Shown: piece by piece, positions 14,512 to 21,348 of the stretch
Layout of the letters: each line of letters opens with the position of its first letter
Numbering within the stretch: the first letter of the stretch is position 1
NCBI GenBank assembly: GCA_035942915.1
Contig: DASZCR010000165.1
Coordinates: forward strand, 1 to 21,348
Source of the DNA: DASZCR01 sp035942915
GTDB taxonomy: Bacteria; Acidobacteriota; Blastocatellia; Pyrinomonadales; Pyrinomonadaceae
Length of the DNA: 21,348 bases
Direction: 5' to 3'
Notes under the pieces: model-generated
Seen by the model: only the letters and a program-made list of their open reading frames with translations
What the model was told of the DNA's origin: nothing
The model's database searches: none
Program-made: the position numbers and the translations under genes

Positions 14512-16871
14512 GCACGCCGAACAGCAGACACGGTCGCCGACCGCGCTTCAGCACGCCCTTCAGCGACGCGCGCAAATCGCTTGCGCGCACCGTCGGCCGC
14601 CGCTTCGAGTGGCTCGGCGCGAAGGGTCGCTTCGCCATCGGCTTCATCACGCTGACGCTGCTGACGACGCTCCTCCTCTCGCAGTCGCACACGCAAGCGC
14701 CCGTCGAGGTCTATCAGGAAGGCGACGTGGTTCGCGCAGATGTCATCGCACCGGCCGACATCAGCGTCGAGGATGCGCGCGAGACCGAGCGACGGCGCGC
14801 GTCGGCCATGTCGTCCACGCTGCCTGTCTGGATATACGACCCGGCGCGCGCAGAGTCGGCCGCGCAAAACTTCCGCGCCGCGTGGCTCGCGCTGCGTGAG
14901 CGAAACGCCGAAGCGCGCACCGTCGCCGCACAACACTTCGACCCCGCCGCGCTCGAACAACTGACACGCATGCTGCGCGAGACGGGCGGCGACTACGTCT
15001 ACGAAGAGCGCGACGCCGCACAACTGAAACCGGAGATACGTCTCATCGACGCGCGCAGCGGCACGCGCTCCGACATCTCGACGACGCAGAACCGTTTCCT
15101 CTCGCTTTCGGCCGCGCGCGAAGGTCTGCGCGGACGCGTCTCGCAGTTGCAGGGCTGGACGGAGGCCGAGCGTGAGACGCTGCTCTCCGTGATGCTGCCG
15201 TCGCTTGCGGCCACCGTCTCTTACGATGCGACCACGAGCGCAACGGCGCGCGAGGCGGCAGCCAAAGCGGTAGCGCCCGCTTTCGTCTCGCTCAAGCGCA
15301 ACCAAATCGTCGCGCGCGAGGGCGACACCGTCACGGCGCAGATGCTCTCGCAGTTCGCCGCCATCCGCTCTTACGGCCACACAGAGCGCCGGCCGCATCG
15401 CTTCATCGGGTTGCTGCTCATCGTTACGGCGCTCTACTTCGCGGCGTGGCGCTTTACCGAATACCGCAGCACGATTACGACGCTGCCGCTTTCGAAGGGC
15501 AGGGCTTTTACCCTGCTCGCCACGACGCTGCTGATTCAGTTGGTGCTGCTGCGCATCGGCTTCGTCGTCGCCGGAAGCATCTCCGACCAATCGACCTATC
15601 CGCCGATGAACGACCCCATCGTCTGGGGCTTTGCGATTCCCTTCGCCTCCGGCGCGCTGCTGCTGACACTGCTCGTCGATACGCAACTCGCGCTGATTGC
15701 GGGCGTCTTAACCGCGCTCTTCGCAGGTCTGCTCGCGCCCAACGGGATGCTTGCCTCATGCTACGCGATGGTCTCGTCTTCGGCGGCCATCTACGGCATC
15801 GGGCGCTACCGCGAACGACAGTCCGTGACGCTGGCCGGGATGATTATCGGCGGCGTCAACATCGTCCTCGCGCTCGCCGTGCTGCTCGCCGCGCAACAGC
15901 CTTTCACCTTGAATGCAGCACTTCTGGCGACAGCCTGCGCCGTCACCGGAGGTCTGCTGACGACCATCTTCACGGCAGGCAAACTGCCCGTCTACGAGTC
16001 GCTCTTCGGCATCCTGACGGATGTGAAGCTGTTGGAACTGTCGAACGCAGACCTGCCCGTGCTCGGTCAACTGGCGCTGCGCGCGCCGGGAACGAACCAG
16101 CATTCGCATGGCGTCGGACAGTTGGCCGAAGAGGCGTGTCGAGCCATCGGCGCGAACGCGCTGCTGGCGCGCATCGGCGCGCTCTATCACGACATCGGCA
16201 AGCTGGCTGCGCCCGATATGTTTGTCGAAAATCAGACCGGCACGAATCCGCACGACCGCCTGCGCCCGACCCAGAGCGCCCGCATCATCACCAGCCATGT
16301 CACCTACGGGCTGAAGCTGGCGAAAGAGGCGGGGCTGCCGAAACAGATTTCCGACTTCATCCCGCAGCATCACGGCACACGCACGCTTCACTTCTTTCTG
16401 CGTAAGGCGCAGGCCGAAGCGCCCGAAGGCTCGACGGTTGACGAAGCAGAGTTTCGTTATCCCGGCCCGAAGCCGCAGTTTAAAGAGGCGGCCATCATGA
16501 TGCTCGCCGATTCGTGCGAGGCCGCCGCGCGTTCGCTGGCGCGCCCCGACCCTGAAAACATCCGCACTATCGTCTCGCGCATCTTCGATGCCATCGTCAG
16601 CGACGGCCAACTGGACGAGTGCGACCTTTCTCTGCGCGAGTTGACGAAGATTCGCGAAAGCATCATCACTTCGCTGACGGCCATCTATCACGCGCGCATC
16701 GACTATCCGGGCTTCAACCCGCCTTCGCTCGACCCCGCGCAGACGCCTCTGCCTGCGGCCGAACTTGACACGGAAGAGCGCGGTCTGCACTATCGACGCC
16801 CCTCCGAAGTTCCCATCAGCAAAGGCGGCGAGGTCGAAGACGAGGCTCTGACGAGCAAGGCGCGCGACTGA
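14508..16871 (+). CDS. pgpH: PgpH-like 7TM HD-domain c-di-AMP phosphodiesterase
   Basis: An integral membrane phosphohydrolase of 787 residues in the 7TMR-HDED/HD family, whose members hydrolyse cyclic di-AMP to pApA. A membrane helix at about 42-60 is followed by an extracytoplasmic 7TMR-HDED domain (about 65-300) and seven hydrophobic helices (about 300-505). The cytoplasmic HD domain carries QHSHGVGQLAEEA (His532, His534), ALYHDIGKL (His561, Asp562), NPHD (His582), SHVTYG (His597) and QHHGT (His621, His622), all in the expected order. The family commonly has APGTYHHS; here it reads APGTNQHSH. It starts at ATG 14508 within the end of hflX, so the two are coupled. ybeY, often downstream, is absent: a long hairpin follows. 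c-di-AMP specificity is inferred from the family. Confidence 0.9.
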   Translation: MSTPNSRHGRRPRFSTPFSDARKSLARTVGRRFEWLGAKGRFAIGFITLTLLTTLLLSQSHTQAPVEVYQEGDVVRADVIAPADISVEDARETERRRASAMSSTLPVWIYDPARAESAAQNFRAAWLALRERNAEARTVAAQHFDPAALEQLTRMLRETGGDYVYEERDAAQLKPEIRLIDARSGTRSDISTTQNRFLSLSAAREGLRGRVSQLQGWTEAERETLLSVMLPSLAATVSYDATTSATAREAAAKAVAPAFVSLKRNQIVAREGDTVTAQMLSQFAAIRSYGHTERRPHRFIGLLLIVTALYFAAWRFTEYRSTITTLPLSKGRAFTLLATTLLIQLVLLRIGFVVAGSISDQSTYPPMNDPIVWGFAIPFASGALLLTLLVDTQLALIAGVLTALFAGLLAPNGMLASCYAMVSSSAAIYGIGRYRERQSVTLAGMIIGGVNIVLALAVLLAAQQPFTLNAALLATACAVTGGLLTTIFTAGKLPVYESLFGILTDVKLLELSNADLPVLGQLALRAPGTNQHSHGVGQLAEEACRAIGANALLARIGALYHDIGKLAAPDMFVENQTGTNPHDRLRPTQSARIITSHVTYGLKLAKEAGLPKQISDFIPQHHGTRTLHFFLRKAQAEAPEGSTVDEAEFRYPGPKPQFKEAAIMMLADSCEAAARSLARPDPENIRTIVSRIFDAIVSDGQLDECDLSLRELTKIRESIITSLTAIYHARIDYPGFNPPSLDPAQTPLPAAELDTEERGLHYRRPSEVPISKGGEVEDEALTSKARD

Positions 16872-16885
16872 CGCGCGAAGCTAAA

Positions 16886-16952
16886 ACAACCCGGCGCTCA
16901 TGCATGAGAGACTCGCTTTGTACGAATCTCTCATGCATGAGCGCCGGGTTGT
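16886..16952. terminator. 26-bp perfect hairpin between convergent genes
   Basis: Arms 16886-16911 and 16927-16952 are exact reverse complements (26 bp). A further TCG/CGA pairing inside leaves a 7-nt loop. It lies between the ends of the plus-strand PgpH gene and the minus-strand secreted protein, so a bidirectional terminator is likely. In the minus direction TTGTTTT follows the stem; in the plus direction the U-run is poor. Each arm contains the 12-bp palindrome CTCATGCATGAG. Confidence 0.65.
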
Positions 16953-16991
16953 CGTCTGTCTGGATGACGACTGTCCTGTGACGGCGAGGGA

Positions 16992-17519
16992 CTAAGGAAT
17001 GACGGGATAGGTCATCGTGAAGCTGCCGCTAATCTTGGGCGTCCGGCTCTTGTCCAGCGAGCCTGTGAAGACGGCCGAGACAGGCCACGTCGGGTCGCCC
17101 ACCTCGAAGTTGAGCGCGAGCGAGCCTTGACCGACCGTGTTGTTGGCCTTGAGGTTCAGTTGCGCCCCGGCGGAAATCGCTCCGCCCGTGATGAAGGTAG
17201 GGCGGTCTTTGACGCTCTCGGTGAAAGCCCATTGTCCACCGATGACCGTCCCGACGCTGCCATTGGCCTTGTAGTGCAGAGTAATCGTCAGAGAGCTACG
17301 CGACCTGCCGTTTTGCAGGTTGGTTGACTGCCCTGAGTAGGTGACGTAGTAAGTGTCTGCGCTGCCGGGGACGAGTCCTGTCGCCACCTGATTGCCTTGA
17401 AACTTGAACTGAGCCGTCGCCATGACGACGTTGCGTGGGGTCTGGGCTTGCGTGCTGTGTGCGAATCCTGCAAAGAGAAGGAACAGAGCGGCAAGGATGG
17501 GGGTTTTAAGCCTGTACAT
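16992..17519 (-). CDS. Secreted protein of unknown function
   Basis: A 175-residue exported protein that I do not recognise. Residues 1-26 form a signal peptide (MYRLKTPILAALFLLFAGFA, then STQAQ). The mature part is rich in Gly, Ser, Thr and alternating hydrophobics (SRSSLTITLHYKANGSVGTVIGGQWAF, VGQGSLALNFEVGD, KISGSFTMTYPVIP), consistent with a small beta-sandwich or beta-barrel. No cysteines appear after the signal peptide and no catalytic motif was seen. The start is ATG 17519, with AGAGGA 12 bases upstream, a rather long spacing. It stands alone, about 145 nt after the HIT gene, and converges on the PgpH gene. Confidence 0.75.
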   Translation of the reverse strand: MYRLKTPILAALFLLFAGFAHSTQAQTPRNVVMATAQFKFQGNQVATGLVPGSADTYYVTYSGQSTNLQNGRSRSSLTITLHYKANGSVGTVIGGQWAFTESVKDRPTFITGGAISAGAQLNLKANNTVGQGSLALNFEVGDPTWPVSAVFTGSLDKSRTPKISGSFTMTYPVIP

Positions 17520-17664
17520 GATGCTGAAAAATCCTCTCAGGGGTTCTGAATTTTAACTGTCGGCACGGCGCGCAGATGTATTGCTTCGGCCGCTGCTCAC
17601 ACCTACAGAGCAGCGAACCGGCACGGAAATACAAAAAAGTTTCTCTGCTTCTGCGGACGGCGCG

Positions 17665-18156
17665 TCAGAACTGTTCTTTGAGTCTGCGGTAAGTTGTTGC
17701 GAGGTCTTCGGGAAGGACGCGCGTTTCGCCGACGACGGACATGAAGTTGGCGTCGCCCGTCCAACGCGGCAGGAGGTGAAGGTGGATGTGGTCTGTGACG
17801 CCTGCGCCTGCTGACTGGCCGAGGTTCATTCCGAGGTTGAAGCCGTGCGGGCGATAGGCTGCGCGCAGTATTTTCTGCGCGCGCTTGGCAAGCTCCATCA
17901 TCTCGTCGGTCGTCTCGCGCGCAACGGCGTCGAGTTCGCCCGTGTGCTCGTAGGGCACAATCATGAGATGGCCGCTCGTGTAAGGGTAGAGATTGAGGAC
18001 GACGAAGTTATGGTGTGCGCGATGGAGGATGTAGTGACGCTCGTCGTCTTGAGATGCGTGCAGCGTGCAGAAGACGCATGAGTTGCCGTGACCGGTCTTT
18101 TCGCCGCTTGTGCCTTTGATGTAGTCGTAACGCCAGGGCGTCCACAGCCTATCCAA
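17665..18156 (-). CDS. HIT-family nucleotide hydrolase/phosphorylase
   Basis: A 163-residue histidine-triad protein. The triad DHIHLHLLPRW places His123, His125 and His127, with His125 the expected nucleophile. The N-terminal MDRLWTPWRYDYI segment and a CVFC pair (Cys27, Cys30) are typical of the bacterial Ap4A phosphorylase/HIT branch rather than short HINT proteins. Other family features are NLYPYTSGHLMIVPYEH and FNLGMNLGQSAGAGV. The likely role is cleavage of diadenosine polyphosphates or nucleotidyl conjugates in the cytoplasm; the exact substrate is not set by the sequence. The start is ATG 18156, 32 nt after the HU-type gene stop, so the two probably share a transcript. Confidence 0.9.
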   Translation of the reverse strand: MDRLWTPWRYDYIKGTSGEKTGHGNSCVFCTLHASQDDERHYILHRAHHNFVVLNLYPYTSGHLMIVPYEHTGELDAVARETTDEMMELAKRAQKILRAAYRPHGFNLGMNLGQSAGAGVTDHIHLHLLPRWTGDANFMSVVGETRVLPEDLATTYRRLKEQF

Positions 18157-18188
18157 GAGTTTTCACCCGCCTTGCACGAGAGAGGTCG

Positions 18189-18695
18189 TCACATGAGCGG
18201 AGGGGTCTGGTCGCCGCCATCACCGCCGCTGCTGCTGCTACTGCCGCTACTGCCAGTGCCTCCGCTGCCCGCACCGGCATCGCCTGAGAGACGGCCGCCT
18301 TCGCCCTGCACTGCGCCGCCGTCGGGGTCGATGCTTGCGGGATGCGTGCTGGCGCTCGGCGCGGTCGTGAAGTCGAGCGTCTGCGGCTCGTCGCCGCCGG
18401 AGCGCTCGGCCTGCGGCGCCTCCTCGTTAATCAGTTCCTTCAACTCTTTGCCGGGTTTGAAATAAGGGACGCGCTTGGCGGGGATGTCAACGGGGTCGCC
18501 GGTCTTCGGGTTGCGCCCGCGACGTGCGCCGCGCTCGCGGACGCGGAAGCTGCCGAAGCCGCGCAGTTCAATCTTCTCGCCCTGATTGAGCGTGTCGATG
18601 ATGCTCTCGAAGACTATCTCGACAAGGCGCTCGGCGTCTTTTTTGGTCAGTTCGGCCGCCCGTGCGACATCCTCGACCAGCTCTGCTTTCGTCAT
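18189..18695 (-). CDS. HU/IHF-type DNA-binding protein with Gly/Ser-rich C-terminal tail
   Basis: A nucleoid protein that bends and compacts DNA as a dimer. Residues 1-91 are a complete HU/IHF domain: MTKAELVEDVARAAELTKKD, FESIIDTLNQGEKIELRGFGSF, and the beta-arm signature GRNPKTGDPVDIPAKRVPYFKPGKELKE. The KRVPYFKPGK form is closer to IHF-beta than to HU. A further ~75 residues form a low-complexity tail of Gly, Ser, Asp and Pro (for example GTGSSGSSSSSGGDGG), with few Lys. This differs from the Lys/Ala-rich tails of actinobacterial HU. Length is 168 against about 90-95 usual. The start is ATG 18695 with GAGGTGG upstream. It lies downstream of rpsA, the order seen for rpsA-ihfB in many bacteria, but a hairpin separates them. 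Confidence 0.93.
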   Translation of the reverse strand: MTKAELVEDVARAAELTKKDAERLVEIVFESIIDTLNQGEKIELRGFGSFRVRERGARRGRNPKTGDPVDIPAKRVPYFKPGKELKELINEEAPQAERSGGDEPQTLDFTTAPSASTHPASIDPDGGAVQGEGGRLSGDAGAGSGGTGSSGSSSSSGGDGGDQTPPLM

Positions 18696-18795
18696 AAGGT
18701 GTCCACCTCTCGCTTCCGGTAAAAGCCCTCACACCGCTGTCGGCGGCACCTCACAACTTCCCGAACGGCGGCGGTTCGACCACAGGACGAGGACA

Positions 18796-18825
18796 AAGGT
18801 AGCAGAAAGAGCCGACGCCTCGCAA
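18796..18825 (-). promoter_or_regulatory. Possible promoter of the HU/IHF-type gene
   Basis: On the minus strand, TTGCGA (18820-18825) and TACCTT (18796-18801) are 18 nt apart, with TG one base before the -10 (extended -10). It lies between the rpsA hairpin and the HU start, giving a leader of about 95 nt. Agreement with consensus is modest. Confidence 0.35.
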
Positions 18826-18884
18826 GAGCGAAACGTCTTTGCGCGAGAACAATTTAGCCCTCCTCGCGCGCAGACGCCCGACAC

Positions 18885-18933
18885 TAAAGCGCCCCGCGCT
18901 TCGTCCGTTTTCGTACCGAAGCGCGGGGCTTTA
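18885..18933 (-). terminator. rpsA downstream hairpin
   Basis: A 13-bp GC-rich stem (18891-18903 with 18917-18929) is extended by TAAA/TTTA after a two-base bulge, with a 13-nt loop. It starts about 35 nt after the rpsA stop on the minus strand and is the likely rpsA terminator, although the U-run is short (CTTTAG). The loop contains GTACGAA in the transcript sense. Confidence 0.6.
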
Positions 18934-18967
18934 AGTTGTGGCGCGTCGCACTTGGCGCGCGCGGGCT

Positions 18968-20941
18968 TTAGCTGTTCTCGCGGTCTCCGCCGCCGCCCGA
19001 AGATTTCGGGAAGAAGTCTGCCAGTTCGCCCAAGCTTGCCATGCCGCCGCCCGCCTCCGAAGAGTAGGTCTTCGTGTCAACAATCGGCTCGTCGTGCTTG
19101 GCCGCGCGGGCTGACAGACCAATCTTCTTCGTGTCCGGTTCGATACGCAGGACGCGGAACTCCATCTCCTGCCCGACCTGCGCCACCTCTTCGGGACGGT
19201 CAACGCGCTCGTCCGATAGCTCCGAGACGTGGCACAGACCTTCCAGCCCTTCGTCCAACTCGACGAACGCGCCGAAGTTCGCAAAGCGCGTGATGCGCCC
19301 ACGAACAAGGTCGCCCGGCTTGTGCTCGGCGACGAAGCGGTCCCATGAACTCGGCTCGGTGTCCTTAATCGAGAGCGAGAGCCGTCGGTTCTCCGTGTCG
19401 ATGTTGGTGATGACGGCCTCTATCTCCTGTCCCTTCTTCAAGACTTCGCCCGGATGCTTGATGCGCTTGTTCCAAGAGATGTCCGAGACGTGGACGAGTC
19501 CGTCCACACCGTCCTCGACTTCGATGAACGCACCGAAGTCGGTCAGGTTACGCACCTTGCCCGTGACGCGCGTGCCGATTTGGTAACGGTCTCTGAGCGT
19601 CGCCCAGGGGTTAGCCTGCGTCTGCTTCATACCGAGGCTGATGCGGCGTGCTTTCGGGTCAACGCCCAAGACTTCCACATCCACCGTCTCGCCGACGGTG
19701 ACAATCTTGCTCGGATGCTTCATCCGCTTCGACCAACTCATCTCGGAGACGTGCACCAAGCCTTCGACGCCGTGCTCCAACTCGATGAATGCGCCGTAGT
19801 CCGTCACCGAAGCAATCTTGCCGCGCAGACGCGAGCCGATAACGTAGCGTTCTTCGACCGACTCCCAGGGGTCGGGCAGCAGTTGCTTGAACCCTAAGGA
19901 GACGCGCTCGCGTTCGCGGTCGAACTTCATCACCTTCACCTGCACGGTCTCGCCGACCTTGAACAACTCGGCAGGGTTTTGCAGCCGACCCCAAGACATA
20001 TCTGTGACGTGGAGCAAGCCGTCGATGCCGCCGAGGTCAACGAAGGCGCCGTAGTCGGTCAGGTTCTTAATCTGGCCTTCGACGATGATGCCCTCTTCGA
20101 GTTGGTCGAGCGTCTGTCCCTTCTTGCCCTCGTTCTGCTCGTCGAGGACGGCCTTGCGCGATAGCACCACGTTCGAGCGTTTGCGGTTGAGCTTGATGAC
20201 CTTCGCCTCAATCTCCTGATTGCGTAGGGATTCGAGGTTGCGCACGGGGCGCGTATCAACCTGTGAGCCTGGCAAGAACGCGGCAACGCCGTCAACATCG
20301 ACGCGCAGTCCGCCTTTGACGCGCTCGGTAATTCGTCCCTTGACGGGCGTGCCGTCGCGATACGCCTTCTCAAGTTCGTCCCAGGCGCGCATCCGAACGG
20401 CGTCGGCGCGAGAGAGAATGGGGACGCCTTCCTGCGTCTCCATGCTCTTGATGAGCACCTCGACCTCATCGCCGCGCTTGACGGTCAGTTCGCCGCCCTC
20501 CATGAACTCTTCCTGAGCGACGACGCCTTCGGACTTGAAGCCGAAGTCGATAACGACGCCCCGGTCGGTGATACCGACCACACGCCCGCGCACGACCGAA
20601 CCTTCTTGAAAGGCCGCCTGTTCCTGCTCGTACTGGTCGAGCATTGCGCCGAAGTCGAAGTCGCCGCCTGACCCGCCGCGCGCGTCGTCTTCATCGTCGT
20701 CGTCGTTGCCGGATGATGAAGCGGAAGCACTTTGTGAAGAGGTCTGGTTGGCTGTCGGTGCGGAGGCTGCGGTGGCAGTGCCTTGCGCCGCGCTGGCGTT
20801 TGAGGAAAGGGACGGAGAGGACTGAGCAGCGTCGCCGCCGCCACTATTGGCGTCCTGCTGTTCGGCAGTTGGAGACGCTGCTCCCTGGGTTGAATCGTTG
20901 TTGTTTTCGCCGTCGGTCGGCCTGGGGTTTTCAGTTGACAT
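18968..20941 (-). CDS. rpsA: 30S ribosomal protein S1, six S1 domains with disordered N-terminal extension
   Basis: S1 helps the 30S subunit bind and unfold mRNA. Six S1/OB repeats follow one another from about residue 115. They begin GSVVRGRVVGITDRGVVIDF, GTPVKGRITERVKGGLRV, GIIVEGQIKNLTDYGAFVDL, GSRLRGKIASVTDYGAFIEL, GTRVTGKVRNLTDFGAFIEV and GDLVRGRITRFANFGAFVEL. The middle domains carry the HVS/T-(D/E)-(M/I)-SW signature. The N-terminal ~113 residues are an unusual Ser/Gln/Ala-rich stretch ending in an acidic run (NDDDDEDD) and a Gly-rich patch. Length is 657 residues against 557 in E. coli, the difference being that extension. I chose ATG 20941 because AGGAG lies six to seven bases upstream. 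An open frame back to 21151 gives an Arg/Ser-rich stretch without family resemblance and overlaps the structured leader. Confidence 0.95.
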   Translation of the reverse strand: MSTENPRPTDGENNNDSTQGAASPTAEQQDANSGGGDAAQSSPSLSSNASAAQGTATAASAPTANQTSSQSASASSSGNDDDDEDDARGGSGGDFDFGAMLDQYEQEQAAFQEGSVVRGRVVGITDRGVVIDFGFKSEGVVAQEEFMEGGELTVKRGDEVEVLIKSMETQEGVPILSRADAVRMRAWDELEKAYRDGTPVKGRITERVKGGLRVDVDGVAAFLPGSQVDTRPVRNLESLRNQEIEAKVIKLNRKRSNVVLSRKAVLDEQNEGKKGQTLDQLEEGIIVEGQIKNLTDYGAFVDLGGIDGLLHVTDMSWGRLQNPAELFKVGETVQVKVMKFDRERERVSLGFKQLLPDPWESVEERYVIGSRLRGKIASVTDYGAFIELEHGVEGLVHVSEMSWSKRMKHPSKIVTVGETVDVEVLGVDPKARRISLGMKQTQANPWATLRDRYQIGTRVTGKVRNLTDFGAFIEVEDGVDGLVHVSDISWNKRIKHPGEVLKKGQEIEAVITNIDTENRRLSLSIKDTEPSSWDRFVAEHKPGDLVRGRITRFANFGAFVELDEGLEGLCHVSELSDERVDRPEEVAQVGQEMEFRVLRIEPDTKKIGLSARAAKHDEPIVDTKTYSSEAGGGMASLGELADFFPKSSGGGGDRENS

Positions 20942-21237
20942 GCAAACTCCTGTCGGACTCCTGCTGGAAATTCCGGCGCGTTGCAGAGCGGTTCGCGCCA
21001 CACCCGGCGACGCCCGCCGACGCCTTAAATTGTAGAGGCTGCTCGGAACCTCGACGAATGAAGTACGTTCGGCGTCTTTATAAAGTATCAGAGGTGATTG
21101 GCGAGATGCGCAGGATGCTGAGGAGGGGGATGCGAGCCGAATTGAACTCAAACAAGTTGACGACCAAAAGTTTCAATGTCCTCGTGCCCTTGGATCACCC
21201 ATGTGACCCGCCAATCACCGGCCAGTTGACCGGGTAG
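20942..21237 (-). promoter_or_regulatory. Long structured leader of rpsA
   Basis: About 296 nt separate the predicted transcription start from ATG 20941. GGTGATTGGCG (21093-21103) and CGCCAATCACC (21209-21219) are an 11-bp perfect inverted repeat that can pair across about 105 nt. Between them ATTGAACT (21141-21148) and AGTTTCAAT (21169-21177) form an inner hairpin with one bulge. I see no convincing ORF. It may be an autoregulatory ribosomal-protein leader, but it matches no family I can name. Confidence 0.45.
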
Positions 21238-21243
21238 GGTCGC

Positions 21244-21273
21244 AATTTACACGCCCGCGCGAGGGTGTGTCAA
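21244..21273 (-). promoter_or_regulatory. Predicted sigma70-type promoter of rpsA
   Basis: On the minus strand a perfect TTGACA (21268-21273) is followed after 18 nt by TAAATT (21244-21249), preceded by TG. Transcription should start near 21237. The remaining bases to the window end (21274-21348) show no gene or motif I can support. Confidence 0.6.
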
Positions 21274-21348
21274 GGCGTTTCGGGCATTTCAGAGACGCGC
21301 GTCATTAAACCACGCCGCTCCGCGCAAAGACAGAACGCGGCGACGTTT

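Noticed and set aside
14340..15686. Minus-strand open frame of 448 codons across the hflX/pgpH junction.
   Set aside because: It is Arg-rich with no family motifs and is fully antisense to two well-supported genes.
15756..16790. Minus-strand open frame of 344 codons.
   Set aside because: It is antisense to the HD domain of the PgpH-like protein; its composition is that of a shadow frame.
20942..21151. 70-residue N-terminal extension of ribosomal protein S1.
   Set aside because: ATG 20941 has a good Shine-Dalgarno, and the upstream residues resemble no S1 protein and coincide with a structured leader.

Overview
The window is about 21.3 kb of GC-rich bacterial chromosome, dense with housekeeping genes and with no sign of a mobile element, phage, CRISPR array, rRNA or tRNA. 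The gene content (two SurA/PrsA-like chaperones of unusual layout, a methylmalonyl-CoA module, an M50 protease-trpS-scpA-scpB-rluB series, a long HflX next to a PgpH-type HD phosphodiesterase, and a six-domain S1) fits a Gram-negative soil-type bacterium, most likely Acidobacteriota (Blastocatellia-like). That placement is an inference from protein style, not a database match.

Layout. Positions 1-12219 are all on the minus strand. Read in the direction of transcription (right to left) they are: an NHL/beta-propeller protein with a TIG-like N-terminus, a SelW-like selenoprotein read through an in-frame TGA, an M50 site-2-type protease, trpS, scpA, scpB, rluB, a membrane-anchored unknown, an acyl-CoA dehydrogenase, meaB, methylmalonyl-CoA epimerase, a secreted parvulin-type chaperone, and a second zinc-ribbon-bearing parvulin-type chaperone that runs off the left edge. 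Positions 12390-16871 are on the plus strand: a strong promoter, a structured leader, hflX, and a PgpH-like c-di-AMP phosphodiesterase that overlaps hflX by ATGA. Positions 16992-21273 are again minus: rpsA with a long leader, an HU/IHF-type protein with a Gly/Ser tail, a HIT hydrolase, and an orphan secreted protein that converges on the PgpH gene across a 26-bp perfect hairpin.

How the genes work together. mce, meaB and the acyl-CoA dehydrogenase belong to propionyl-/methylmalonyl-CoA and branched-chain acyl-CoA metabolism. scpA and scpB encode the kleisin and winged-helix partners of SMC for chromosome segregation. trpS, rluB, rpsA and hflX serve translation. The parvulin-type proteins and the M50 protease serve envelope protein folding and turnover.

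Most notable observations: (1) a selenocysteine gene (CxxU) that ordinary gene calling truncates at the TGA; (2) two neighbouring paralogues in which the parvulin domain looks circularly permuted, with the first strand (RHILI) placed after the last (GYHII); (3) hflX apparently starting at AUC behind a perfect Shine-Dalgarno and a strong hairpin; (4) three intergenic hairpins that share GUACGAA in their loops; (5) long low-complexity extensions on several core nucleoid and translation proteins.
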